Translations under genes and position numbers: made by a program
Shown here: one piece after another, positions 1 through 6,998 of the stretch
Position numbering within the stretch: the first letter of the stretch is position 1
Layout: each line of letters starts with the position of its first letter
The notes under the pieces: model-generated
Seen by the model: only the letters and a program-made list of their open reading frames with translations
Told to the model about the DNA's origin: nothing
Databases searched by the model: none
Origin: Goniomonas avonlea
Lineage: Eukaryota; Cryptophyceae; Goniomonadida; Goniomonadaceae
Reading direction: 5' to 3'
Length of the DNA: 12,560 nucleotides
Assembly (NCBI GenBank): GCA_003573635.1
Contig: QUTJ01031539.1
Span: 1-12,560 of the forward strand

Positions 1-60
1 TTGTATGATGCGTGTTGTGTGCCTGGTCGGCTTGTATGATGCGTGTTGTGCCTGGTCCGC
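1..60 (+). repeat. tandem duplication of about 30 bases, in an intron
   Basis: Positions 1-31 and 32-60 are two near-identical copies of a unit that begins TTGTATGATGCGTGTTGTG and ends CCTGGTC. The first copy has two extra bases (TG). The unit may continue upstream of the window. It lies immediately before the acceptor at 89-90 of the J-domain gene, so it is probably intronic. No function is suggested. Confidence 0.75.
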
Positions 61-90
61 GTTGCATCTCGTCACACACGACCCGCACAG

Positions 91-392
91 GACGTTCGCA
101 AGGCATATCTGAAAATGCTGAGATATGTTCACCCGGACAAACTCGTGTCCGCCGACTTCGAGCTAAAATTGCAGGTGGGGTTGTTAATCATCGTTACACA
201 ACACCTGTCCGCACGCCTGTGAGCGCTCCACCCCACCCACACACGTGCACAGGTGAGTCACAAAAACGTTGAGCACCTTTTCGTTCCCTCACATCCTGGA
301 TGTGTGTCCTGACATCAAAGCTACAGTCTGCGTTTGTGTTTGGGCTCCTGAAGGAGGCATTCGAGGTCTTCCGCAAGCGAGAGAACCTGTAA
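91..392 (+). CDS. C-terminal J-domain protein, last two exons (partial)
   Basis: Two exons join in phase: 91-174 (28 codons, acceptor GCACAG, donor CAG/GTGGGG) and 327-392 (21 codons and TAA, acceptor GCTACAG), separated by a 152-base intron with a CCTGAC branch-like site. The first exon carries helix II and the HPDK loop of a J-domain (HPDK at 130-141), preceded by VRKAYLKMLRYV. The second gives a helix containing LLKEAFEVFRKREN and then stops. J-domains stimulate the ATPase of Hsp70 through HPD. A J-domain at the extreme C-terminus, with the FxxLxEAFExxR pattern, recalls auxilin/GAK-type co-chaperones that act in clathrin uncoating, but the diagnostic N-terminal regions are outside the window. 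The J-domain assignment is firm, the auxilin likeness is inference. The gene starts upstream of the window. Confidence 0.8.
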
Positions 393-740
393 TGGAACCG
401 GCAACTCTGGACCATGAACCGGAAACTCTATCAACCGGTGAACTGGCAAGCTCATCCTTTTGTGGCACGCGATGTCAAGGTCGGCGGTTTTCATAAGAAA
501 CCGCGGAGATGTCAAGGAGAGAGACTCGCCCTCTGTGACGAGACATGCAAGACGTCAGGGAGAGAACTTACCCATGCGTGGAAACGCCTATCTCTCTTTT
601 CGTCGGGTATGTCAGTGGCACTGACGTGTCTGTCAATGGCAACTTCTGCCCATGCAGACATGTACACGTTCCTGAAATTAAAACCCCCGTGATACTATCC
701 CGTTGAAATTTGTAAACCCTCCACCACAGCAACAGCGAAG
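393..740. other. 3' flank of the J-domain gene, non-coding
   Basis: No convincing ORF or splice structure is seen. The stretch has degenerate short repetitions: ACCGG(N)AACT three times within 396-435, and GATGTCAAGG at 471-480 and 508-517, with weaker relatives at 551-560, 608-618 and 628-639. The spacing is irregular. A TGTAA is present near 709-713, which resembles the polyadenylation signal of green algae, but one pentamer is weak evidence. Confidence 0.5.
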
Positions 741-937
741 GAGAGAGAGAAGAGAGAGAGAGAGAGAGAGTTTATTCAAGCATCCTGGAAACCGCGGAGC
801 GGCCAACAATCAACCTTTCGGAGGATTGGTCCAAGTGCAACACCCAGCCAGAAAAGAAGGACAAGACTGCGGACTTCGGGAATCGAACCCAGGACCGGAT
901 CATGATGTGGCGGGCCGCTACAACTAGGCCACACTCC

Positions 938-940
<3 letters not shown>
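741..940 (-). repeat. tRNA-derived SINE-like element, copy 1
   Basis: On the minus strand the element opens near 939 with a tRNA-like head. An RNA polymerase III A box, TGGCCTAGTTG (complement of 921-931), fits TRGYNNARNNG exactly. A B box, GGTTCGATTCC (complement of 879-889), fits GGTTCGANTCC. The D arm and most of the T arm can pair, but the acceptor and anticodon stems do not, so this is not a working tRNA gene. A tRNA-unrelated body follows, ending in GAATAAAC (complement of 770-777) and a (CT)n tail at 741-770. AATAAA just before the tail looks like a polyadenylation signal. A second, diverged copy lies at 3844-4012 in the same orientation. Promoter boxes, body, simple tail and dispersed copies together define a SINE. 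I do not recognise the family. Confidence 0.75.
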
Positions 941-990
<50 letters not shown>

Positions 991-1031
991 CAAGCGAGAG
1001 AGAGAGAGAGAGAGCGCGCGCGCGTTCAAGC
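940..1031. repeat. (GA)n and (GC)n microsatellites with repeated TTCAAGC
   Basis: (GA)n runs from 940 to about 987, is broken by GATTCAAGC (987-995), resumes at 996-1014, becomes (CG)n at about 1013-1024, and ends in GTTCAAGC (1024-1031). The junction of a simple run with TTCAAGC is the same one seen at the tail end of the SINE-like copy (GAGAGTTTATTCAAGC, 766-781). The region therefore probably holds two extra remnants of SINE tails. Confidence 0.75.
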
Positions 1032-1559
1032 ACTTTTTCGAATCCCAAAAACAATTGTCTTTTTCGATCCCGTGACGCTGCTTCTACAGTACAACATGAT
1101 GAGGGATGATCGATCATCATCGATCACCCGAGATGCTGGAGATCCTTGGCCCAAACCAAAAACCCGCCAGGCTCAGGCAGCGGTCCGTACATCATCGGTA
1201 CATGTATTGCAATGAAAAAATTCGGGCAAAAATTCGGGTTGTACCGGTGCGGTAGATTCTTCCGGGGGAATCTTCCCGAATCTGTCACTGTTTTTTCAAC
1301 TTTTTTTGGGCCAGCAACCGACAAATGTCCGGCGCCCTAAAAGGGAGCGCCCGGTTGACCCCAAATCGATTGCAGATTTTTGCCCAAAATCCAAGCGAAA
1401 TTGTAATCAAAGCTGACAATCCTCGTCCTATTCCTCAACCGGCACCCTCCAAATGCGGGTCAACTCGATTATGAAAGGCACGGTTGGTATCTATTGTCAA
1501 GATGGCGGTTTGAGGGGCTGTTCTTGGCTGAGGCTCTGAGAAGCTTGATTTTCCAAGAA
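1032..1559. other. intergenic region and 5' flank of the DUF924 gene
   Basis: No coding exon is convincing. Visible structure: AAAAATTCGGGCAAAAATTCGGG, a direct repeat near 1215-1238; AGATTC/GAATCT arms around 1254-1285; and a GC-rich stem-loop at 1331-1352 with an AAAA loop (GGCGCCCT-AAAA-GGGAGCGCC, one bulge). T-runs occur near 1290-1310. Promoter and 5' UTR of the gene starting at 1560 should lie here, but no TATA box or other definite core element is recognisable. Confidence 0.4.
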
Positions 1560-3239
1560 ATGGAGAGGGTTCAAGCACAAGCGCGTGAGGTCTTGGAGTA
1601 CTGGTTTGAAGGTGTGACGCCGGAAAATGTCCTTGGGGTAGAAAATGGGCGATGGTTGTCGCGTGATCATGCCGGATTTAGGGAACGGTTCCGGAAAACG
1701 TTCGACGAGATCGTCAACGACCATTTCACCTACGATGCATGGGTTGCGTGCGGTGCTGAGTCTCTTCTGGCCCTTGTGATCATCTTGGAGCAGTTTGCTT
1801 CGCTCATCCAGGACGATAAAAAACTTCCGGTGCGACTTTATTCGTCTCTCTTCTTCGCTCATTTGCTTGCAGGATTTCATCAATGAGGACACTGCCCGCG
1901 AGGTTGCTTTGGAGACCTTGGACAGGAGCGATGTCAAAAGTTTGACGATCGTGCAACGGTGTTGCCTCGCGCTTCCTCTGTGCCGTGCTGTTTCGTTGAA
2001 GATGCGAAAGTTGTGGGACGAGGTGTTTGCGGGTCTTCAAGCCGAGGCCTTGTCCACCCCGTATAAGGACACGCCCCTGGAGTTTATTCCAGAAGCAGCT
2101 CGCGCTGTCGCTGAAGACAAAGTAATCAGATGCAATGGATAAAATGTGTTTCGTCTCAATGCCCCGCAGAGCGCTGCCACCGCCGGAGTCAAAATTCTCA
2201 TCAATACTCGCGTCCAGCAGCTCCGCCCGACCGAGATAGCGTTTGCTCCCGTCTCGCAGGTTGCCAAAACTGGGCATTTCACACCGGTCAAAGAGGTTAA
2301 CAGCGAGTGCTCTTCTGGAGCTGGTTCCCCAAGGTGTGCGCGTCTTTTCGCTTGCTTGCTCTTGCATCCTGACCACCCCCCCGAAGGTCCCTGAGTCGGC
2401 TGTCCGGAGTTTTCAACAACCTGGCTCTCAACTCTGCACTGTCAACGGCTGGTTCCAAGGACGTTCAAGCAAATGCGGAGGCGAATGTGATGTGGTGCGC
2501 TCCACCTACTGTCGCTCCTTTCGATGCCAACAATCCTGGCAGGAACACAGTCGCCGGGAGCGGAGCCTCCGAGATTGCAGTGCAGGAACTAGTGCGCCAA
2601 CTCGAGAAATGGGGGTGTGTACATCTTTCGCTTTAAATGTTGCCGAGCAGTCTCGATTCTTTTCAAATGCTGATCCTCTCGCAGCGGCACTGAGCGCGCC
2701 TCGCTCCTCCGTGAGCTTCTCGCTGGCGAAGTCACGGTGGACCAAGCCAAGTTCCAGCAAGTCTACGCCTCCATGCAGGTTCGTGGTCCTTGTCGAGTCG
2801 CTGGCGCTGCGGGTGACTGGCAGGGAACCACTGACCCTGCATCAGGTGCTCATTCGCGGCGCGAGCTCACCAGGCACGCCGACTTCCCCCTACGCACATT
2901 CACCCCGGATGTTTTCGTCGCCGCATATGTCCCCTCGCGTCGCGCCTGGGTCGCCGCACTACCCAGTGTCTCCGCACTTGGCTTCTCCTGCTCATCAAGG
3001 GGTTGGATCGCCGAACCTCGGATCGCCGAACCTCACGTCGCCGCACAATGCAAATGTGCGTTGAACTGGATGTGCGCCGTGCTCTTCAGCAATTCTCTCC
3101 CCTGTCTTTCGAATCTTCGCCAAGCACCACCTTTTGCCCTTCCATCCGTGCGCCTCCATCCTAATCCGTTTTCCAGGGCACCGCGTCACCTTATTTAATG
3201 TCCCCGCACCACGGGGTGCAGAAAACCCTCGTCCGATAG
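1560..3239 (+). CDS. DUF924-like domain protein with Ser-Pro-rich C-terminal tail, seven exons
   Basis: Proposed exons are 1560-1829, 1873-2121, 2170-2333, 2387-2614, 2685-2778, 2846-3055 and 3177-3239. The introns are 43, 48, 53, 70, 67 and 121 bases, all GT-AG, several with CTGAC branch-like sites before a pyrimidine-rich acceptor. Every junction keeps frame (phases 0,0,2,2,0,0), giving 425 residues. The ATG at 1560 comes ten residues before VLEYWF (11-16), where DUF924 domains normally begin. An F-x-E-R-F-R region, an AW core and SLLALVIILEQFASL (the family's LLDQFPRN region) follow. In exon 2, LALPLCRA stands where the family usually has a FLYLPLxHSE segment, so the domain is divergent and lacks the HSE triad. 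Residues 174-335 form a linker with a possible short coiled coil (QELVRQLEKW). Residues 336-425 carry about 13 Ser-Pro dipeptides, including GSPNLGSPNLTSP. DUF924 has no established activity. Exon 3 is the least certain, since it has no family signature. Confidence 0.7.
2846..3236 (+). other. Ser-Pro dipeptide-rich tail region spanning exons 6 and 7
   Basis: Exon 6 (2846-3055) reads SSPGTPTSPYAHSP, then further SP pairs every four to six residues, ending SPNLTSPHNAN. After a 121-base intron, exon 7 resumes the same pattern in frame (GTASPYLMSPHHG) and stops at 3237-3239. The shared S-P-H/Y pattern across the intron is the best proof that exon 7 belongs to the gene. Serine followed by proline is the consensus of CDK and MAP kinases, so this may be a phosphorylated disordered tail. 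That function is inference. Confidence 0.7.
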
Positions 3240-3843
3240 TTGAGTCCGCAATTCGGAAGTGGAGAGCGATAGTGGCAGTCAAGCGCAGATTGCCTTGCGA
3301 GACTCCGGGGAGCCCTTGGACCTCGCTCGATCCTCCACATCTCTGATCTAGTGCATTGCGCTGTCACTTGGTTTACAGTCCCATTTTATCTGATTTCGCT
3401 TTTGGGCAAATAGGACAGATATTGATCTAGATCGAGTCTGATAGGCCAGGTTGGTCAAGCTCTCCAAGAGATCGGGGAGCGGATCAATAAGAAACCAAAT
3501 CTGGACCTCCAGCACCCCAGGCGGCGGGCTGAGCCAGCAATGCACTTGGCCCAAGACCCGGAGTTTTACTTGATTTATTGCAGCGTTGGATTGCCCAGCG
3601 CTCCCCATACCGCTCCCCATACCGCCCATTCAGACTTTCCTTTTGGGGCGCGACCATACTCCCTGTTCTCTTTCCTCGTGTGGCTGTCGTCCGTGGATTG
3701 TCAGTAAACGCCACTCTTACCATGGCCTCGCTTCTGTCTGCAATCGCCTTTGCTGGCGGCTCTGGTGTCGGCTTTTTTTGCTGGTCTTCCTAGAGTAGCG
3801 TGTCCACAGGCGAGGTCAGGCCCGCTCGATCGAGCTCCGATAA
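3240..3843. other. 3' flank of the DUF924 gene, no assured gene
   Basis: No protein family is recognisable on either strand. A minus-strand ORF from an ATG at 3629 to 3348 (93 residues, starting MGGMGSGMGSAGQ) and another at 3723-3484 overlap in different frames. Neither has a domain or convincing splice sites. A short tandem repeat, CCGCTCCCCATA, lies at about 3599-3622. No AATAAA follows the DUF924 stop at close range (AATAAG near 3486). Confidence 0.4.
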
Positions 3844-4012
3844 AGAGAGAGTTTATTCAAACAGCCTGGAAACCGCTGAGCGGCCACCGATACCAGGGTC
3901 CAGGGCAACACCCCGAAAAGAAAACAAGGACTGCCGCGGCCTTCGGGGTTCGAAGGGCCATCGAACCCGGGAGAAGACCCGCAAGTTGCACCACAACGAC
4001 CACGGTCACGAC
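3844..4012 (-). repeat. tRNA-derived SINE-like element, copy 2 (diverged)
   Basis: The body matches copy 1. The stretch from the tail junction (GAGAGTTTATTCAA, 3847-3860) through CCTGGAAACCGC and GAGCGGCCA is nearly identical. GGTCCA, CAACACC, GAAAAGAA and CTTCGGG then appear in the same order. The minus-strand head keeps a B-box-like GGGTTCGATGG (complement near 3960-3970) and a weak A-box-like TGGTCGTTGTGG, so the promoter looks decayed. The tail is short (CTCTCTTTATC) but keeps the same AATAAA before it. Orientation is the same as in copy 1. No clear target-site duplication is visible. Confidence 0.6.
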
Positions 4013-4307
4013 ACATTTTGACAAATAAAACAAGGCGGTGCTAGCGGCGATCCCAAAGTTGACGAGGTGTTGCAAGAATGTTGCAGCGGACCTCCTGCAC
4101 TATTTAACATGGTGTGCAGAGCACGGTGTCGCAACAGACACCGAAGCCACTGACTTTGACACGTGTCAGAGCGCACGGTGTGGCAGAGACAGTCGCTGTC
4201 CACGACGGCCCAGAGCCGCGGTGGAGCCAGCCGCTGTAAAAGAGAAAAAATGCACCCACTGATCCGGCCCTCGAGGACAGCGAGACAGAGTGGCGGTTGC
4301 AAGTGCA

Positions 4308-4508
4308 TCATCTGACCAGGCCGTCGTAGACAGCGAGTGCGACAGTGTTCAAGAGGAGCAGGCAGGGGAAACACACGCTGAGCTGCATCCAGAAGTTGCC
4401 GTCGGGCCGCCAAGACTTGAACTGCAGCGGTGGGTGAGGCCGGAACCAACGCACTGAGTTCATGATTGAACTAGACAGACGGGAGCTAATGCGCACTGAG
4501 TTCGCCAT
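4308..4508 (-). CDS. possible small membrane protein exon, unrecognised
   Basis: A 66-codon ORF opens with ATG (complement of 4506-4508) and stops at 4308. The C-terminal half has one hydrophobic stretch (QLSVCFPCLLLLNTVALAV) long enough for a membrane segment, preceded by a basic aromatic stretch (RWFRPHPPLQFKSWR). A donor-like GTCAGA near the end and the strong acceptor near 4230 would join in phase to a further ORF ending near 4014. No family is recognised, and the segment overlaps repeated DNA, so it may be chance. Confidence 0.2.
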   Translation of the reverse strand: MANSVRISSRLSSSIMNSVRWFRPHPPLQFKSWRPDGNFWMQLSVCFPCLLLLNTVALAVYDGLVR

Positions 4509-4562
4509 CGAAAGCCGCGCCCATGTGGAGTTCTTCTTCTCTCCCTGCTCCGCCCTCTATTG

Positions 4563-4574
4563 CCCCCCCCCCCC
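4563..4574 (+). repeat. homopolymer tract of 12 C
   Basis: There are twelve consecutive C residues on the plus strand, in a pyrimidine-rich context. Such tracts are prone to length variation and sequencing error. Confidence 0.9.
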
Positions 4575-4628
4575 GAGAGAGGCGGGAGCCACCGCGAGTT
4601 GGACTAGAGAGCAACGTCGGCCAAGCCT

Positions 4629-4715
4629 GCTCCTCCAGCAGGCGGAGCACGCCGACGCCCCCACACTAACAACCCGCTCCTCCAGCAGGCGGAGCACGCC
4701 GACGCCCCCCCACAC
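4629..4715 (+). repeat. tandem direct repeat, two copies at 47-base spacing
   Basis: GCTCCTCCAGCAGGCGGAGC, continuing through ACGCCGACGCCCCC and CACAC, occurs at 4629-4666 and again from 4676 to about 4714. The copies differ only in the length of the C-run, and a short spacer (TAACAACCC) separates them. Near-identity implies a recent duplication. Within each copy GCTCC and GGAGC form a small inverted pair. Confidence 0.85.
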
Positions 4716-5031
4716 AAAAACCAAGACGTGGAGAAAATGTTTCCAGCAATAGCAATATGCACGCAACAGCACGCACCCCTGCAGAGAAGAACGGGCGTCT
4801 CGCTGGTTCACTGTTTGCACGAGTGCGACCACTCCCATCGTGTTCGAAGTCCTGAGGCACCTGCACAGCACTGTCTTCCACGCTGCGCTCCAGCCGCTGC
4901 CGATACATAGATTAGTGCGTGACAGTCAAAACTCCAGAATCTTGGTGCACCCTGACAGTCAAAATCGCATTGTCACCCAGGAACCATCAGATTTCCAACA
5001 TATGTTTGATTGTAGATTGTAGGTCTCCCTC

Positions 5032-6712
5032 TCACACACCTCGGTGCCTCTCGCTCTCCCTTCCTCCTCTTCTGCCCGCCGATGGCTCTCTGTCTCTGTC
5101 TCTGTCTCTGTCTCTGTCTCTGTCTCTGTCTCTGTCTCTGTCTCTGTCCCTCTTTTTACCTCTGATTCGCTTGCTGTCTTTCTGTCTCTCTTGCTGTCTC
5201 TCCTCGTAGCTGTCCGTCTGTCCAAAAGGCTTGCCGATGGTGGGGACATCTCACCTGTGAGAGTTTTGCTCGTTCTTCTGTCGCCCGTGCGAGCGCCTGG
5301 CGGGTTGCCTCCAGGTCTGCTGTTGCTTGTGCCAGGCGTGACTTGAGCTGCGACTCCGGGTTACCACACACGCCATGCAGCAAAGGGGGCAACACGAGGC
5401 CAGTGCCTCCAGTACCTGAGGATGATAATAGGCTCTGCAACAACCAAAAATATATATGCTCAAACATGCCCAAGGCGTCAGAGTAGCCAAATTATTGACT
5501 GGCCTGACGCTTTGGCCATTCTGTTCTTTTGTTAGTCAAGAAAAATCTCCCAGCGCAGCTGGAAGTCTGGACCAAGTGCCGTTTGCAGAAGAAGAAAAAC
5601 AATGACGCGAGAGAGAGAAAATGCAGTACCTCTTCCTCCTGGGAAGGATCTGTTTGGGTCGTCGCCGGCTTGCGAGACACCAGCAACCCCGCCTGGCACC
5701 CCACGCTGGTAAGTGTGACCTTCAGACCACTCCAACCGTTTGTTTCGTCTGGACAACTGCAACCAACGTCGGTTTTAGAGTGGTCACAGGGACGGGGCGC
5801 CACATCAGATTCAGTCTGTGTGAACTCGGAACACGTGAGAACTTCAGGCGGCCCAGCTAACGCGTTTGAAGCATTAGGATCTGCCTCACGACCGTTAAGG
5901 AAGATCACTCCGCGGAGTACTTGTTCTGAGACGTCGCTTGGAAGTCGGGCGACAATCATTTCCAATGTTAGGCTGCGAAGCTCATCCGAACCAATGCCGA
6001 GAGAGGAGGCAAATGCAAGACGGTTCAACACTGATATGTCGCGCTCACGGCGATGTGGAGCAAGCCCAGAGATAAGAGTGGCCTGTGTGAGACTGAGGGC
6101 GGTGCGCAGGCCCAGGAATAGCAAGTTTCCACTCGATCCGTCGCCTATATCAATCGAGTGTTCGGACCAGTCTCGAGAATCAAACACAGAAGCTGGCATG
6201 TACGAAATGTCAATAAGATTTGCTACCGCGCCCTGTGCTCCATGCAAGGAAACCACTTGGTAAGACCGCGCCATCAAATTTTTTCGGACCACCCATTTGC
6301 GTTCATGAAACTCACACTGCAGTCGCTGGCATACCCAGAGTGCGTCCTGTTCAGGATTCACCGACATCAAGTCCCAATCAACTGTTGGCACTGCCAATGG
6401 GGGCGGCCAATGTTGGTTGTACAGTCGCATTCCATACACAACTGTCGGAGACTCGGCCAGCTCATTTTGTTTTGACAGGAAACTCATTGTGCGTCGCAAA
6501 CTGATCTGCACAGCACGCAAGAACGCGTCGCGTGCTTGCAATTGTTCCAGCGAAAATGGTGCAGGATGTGGGGCCCAATCTGCCTCTGAAAAGCCTCGGG
6601 GAGGAGAAGCGTAAGCCAAGCACTGGCTCTCATTCAGCTGGAAGGGGGTCGGAAGCAGTCCATCAGCACTTGGCAAGTACCCAAGAGTAGGGGACCAGCC
6701 AGAATACTGCAT
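5032..6712 (-). CDS. nucleotidyltransferase-fold protein, poly(A)-polymerase-like, with coiled coil and RD-repeat tail
   Basis: The main exon runs from ATG (6712) to 5630. Motifs fit the NTase fold of poly(A)-polymerase-like proteins of large DNA viruses and protists. TVVYGMRLYNQ (about 90-100) sits where the family has the GG/GS strand-turn. PTVDWDL supplies the metal-binding pair D112 and D114. LIDIS (D168) supplies the third acidic residue. SYQVVSLH (150-157) resembles the TYKV strand between them. The fold is fairly safe, the exact substrate is not. The ORF then runs into pyrimidine-rich DNA (FFFFC) that looks intronic. My preferred model is exons 6712-5630, 5434-5255 and 5217-5032, with introns of 195 and 37 bases, phase 0 throughout, totalling 482 residues. 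Exon 2 has a heptad-like helix (SQLKSRLAQATADLEATRQA) and a GTGAGA donor. Exon 3 encodes EERQQERQKDSKR and about ten Arg-Asp pairs. The unspliced frame would stop at 5492, and a shorter splice would stop at 5532. The C-terminal structure is less certain than the NTase core. Confidence 0.6.
5087..5146 (+). repeat. (TCTCTG) hexanucleotide microsatellite, ten units
   Basis: Ten perfect TCTCTG units, with impure flanks (TCTGTCCC at the right). On the minus strand, in the frame of the proposed last NTase exon, each unit reads AGA GAC, i.e. Arg-Asp. The unit is a multiple of three, so length changes would not break that frame. Confidence 0.95.
5255..5434 (-). other. probable coiled-coil exon of the NTase gene
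   Basis: Minus-strand acceptor TTTTTGGTTGTTGCAG precedes 5434, and donor CACAG/GTGAGA follows 5255. The exon is exactly 60 codons, open in phase 0. Its second half, from ESQLKSRLAQ to EERAKLSQ, is charged and leucine/alanine-rich with heptad spacing, as in a coiled coil. The phase matches the donor GAG/GTACTG at 5629. It could instead belong to a separate gene. Confidence 0.5.
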
Positions 6713-6929
6713 CGCTTCTCACAAGCAAAAATAATCTGAACTTGAACAATGTGGCTTGTAGTCTGCAAGTACTGACTGCAAAGTGGCCAACAAGGAGCAA
6801 GTTGGAGCAACACACCCCCTGTGAATTTCACTCTGCGAGGGCCAAAACTTTGCAGCGTCGTTGGCAACTTAACAGATCTCGTACATACATACAGCACCCG
6901 ATAGTGGAGTGAACTAGCTAGATACACCG
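6713..6929. other. 5' flank of the NTase gene, between it and the retroelement
   Basis: Non-coding in all frames as far as I can see, and less C-rich than the retroelement that begins at about 6930-6950. No core promoter element is identifiable. The element's 3' end faces this promoter on the same strand. Confidence 0.4.
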
Positions 6930-6998
6930 GTATCGAGCATCACTACCGTCCCCCCGGACTTCCACACCCCCTACACACCCAATACCCCAGAGCAAGAC

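Larger units (their letters stand above)
4013..5031. other. region without an assured gene; small repeats
   Basis: Several overlapping ORFs of 60-150 codons exist on both strands, none with a recognisable domain. Structure seen: three related copies of GGCCNTCGNNGACAGCGA (4266-4283 and 4319-4336 direct, 4193-4210 inverted), GCACTGAGTTC at 4451-4461 and 4493-4503, a 12-base C-run at 4563-4574, a 47-base-spaced duplication at 4629-4715, and TGACAGTCAAAA at 4920-4931 and 4953-4964. A minus-strand acceptor-like TTTTTTCTCTTTTACAG near 4230-4246 hints at an unrecognised minus-strand exon. Confidence 0.4.

Noticed and set aside
1-60. A CRISPR-like repeat
   Set aside because: Only two directly abutting copies with no spacer, in a eukaryotic intron.
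879-940. A functional tRNA gene on the minus strand
   Set aside because: A and B boxes are excellent, but the acceptor stem and anticodon stem do not pair, and the sequence continues into a body shared with 3844-4012. It is the head of a SINE.
1331-1352. A bacterial-type terminator
   Set aside because: GC-rich hairpin without a following T-run, in eukaryotic intergenic DNA.
4014-4449. A 147-residue minus-strand ORF as an intact gene
   Set aside because: No recognisable domain, Cys- and Leu-rich with irregular composition, and a strong acceptor signal in its middle, so at best part of it is an exon.
4919-5209. A plus-strand ORF rich in Ser-Leu over the (TCTCTG)n tract
   Set aside because: A low-complexity translation of the microsatellite with no start context, domain or splice support.
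4959-5249. A minus-strand ORF with a Glu-Thr repeat
   Set aside because: It is another frame of the same hexanucleotide repeat. It lacks phase agreement with the neighbouring exon, and simple repeats are open in all frames.
5492-5629. Extending the NTase coding sequence without splicing to the stop at 5492
   Set aside because: The added residues (FFFFC, then a basic end) come from pyrimidine-rich DNA with a good donor before it and acceptors after it. It reads like intron.
5529-6263. A 244-residue plus-strand ORF opposite the NTase
   Set aside because: It has no domain, and the minus-strand frame carries clear NTase motifs. It is an antisense shadow.
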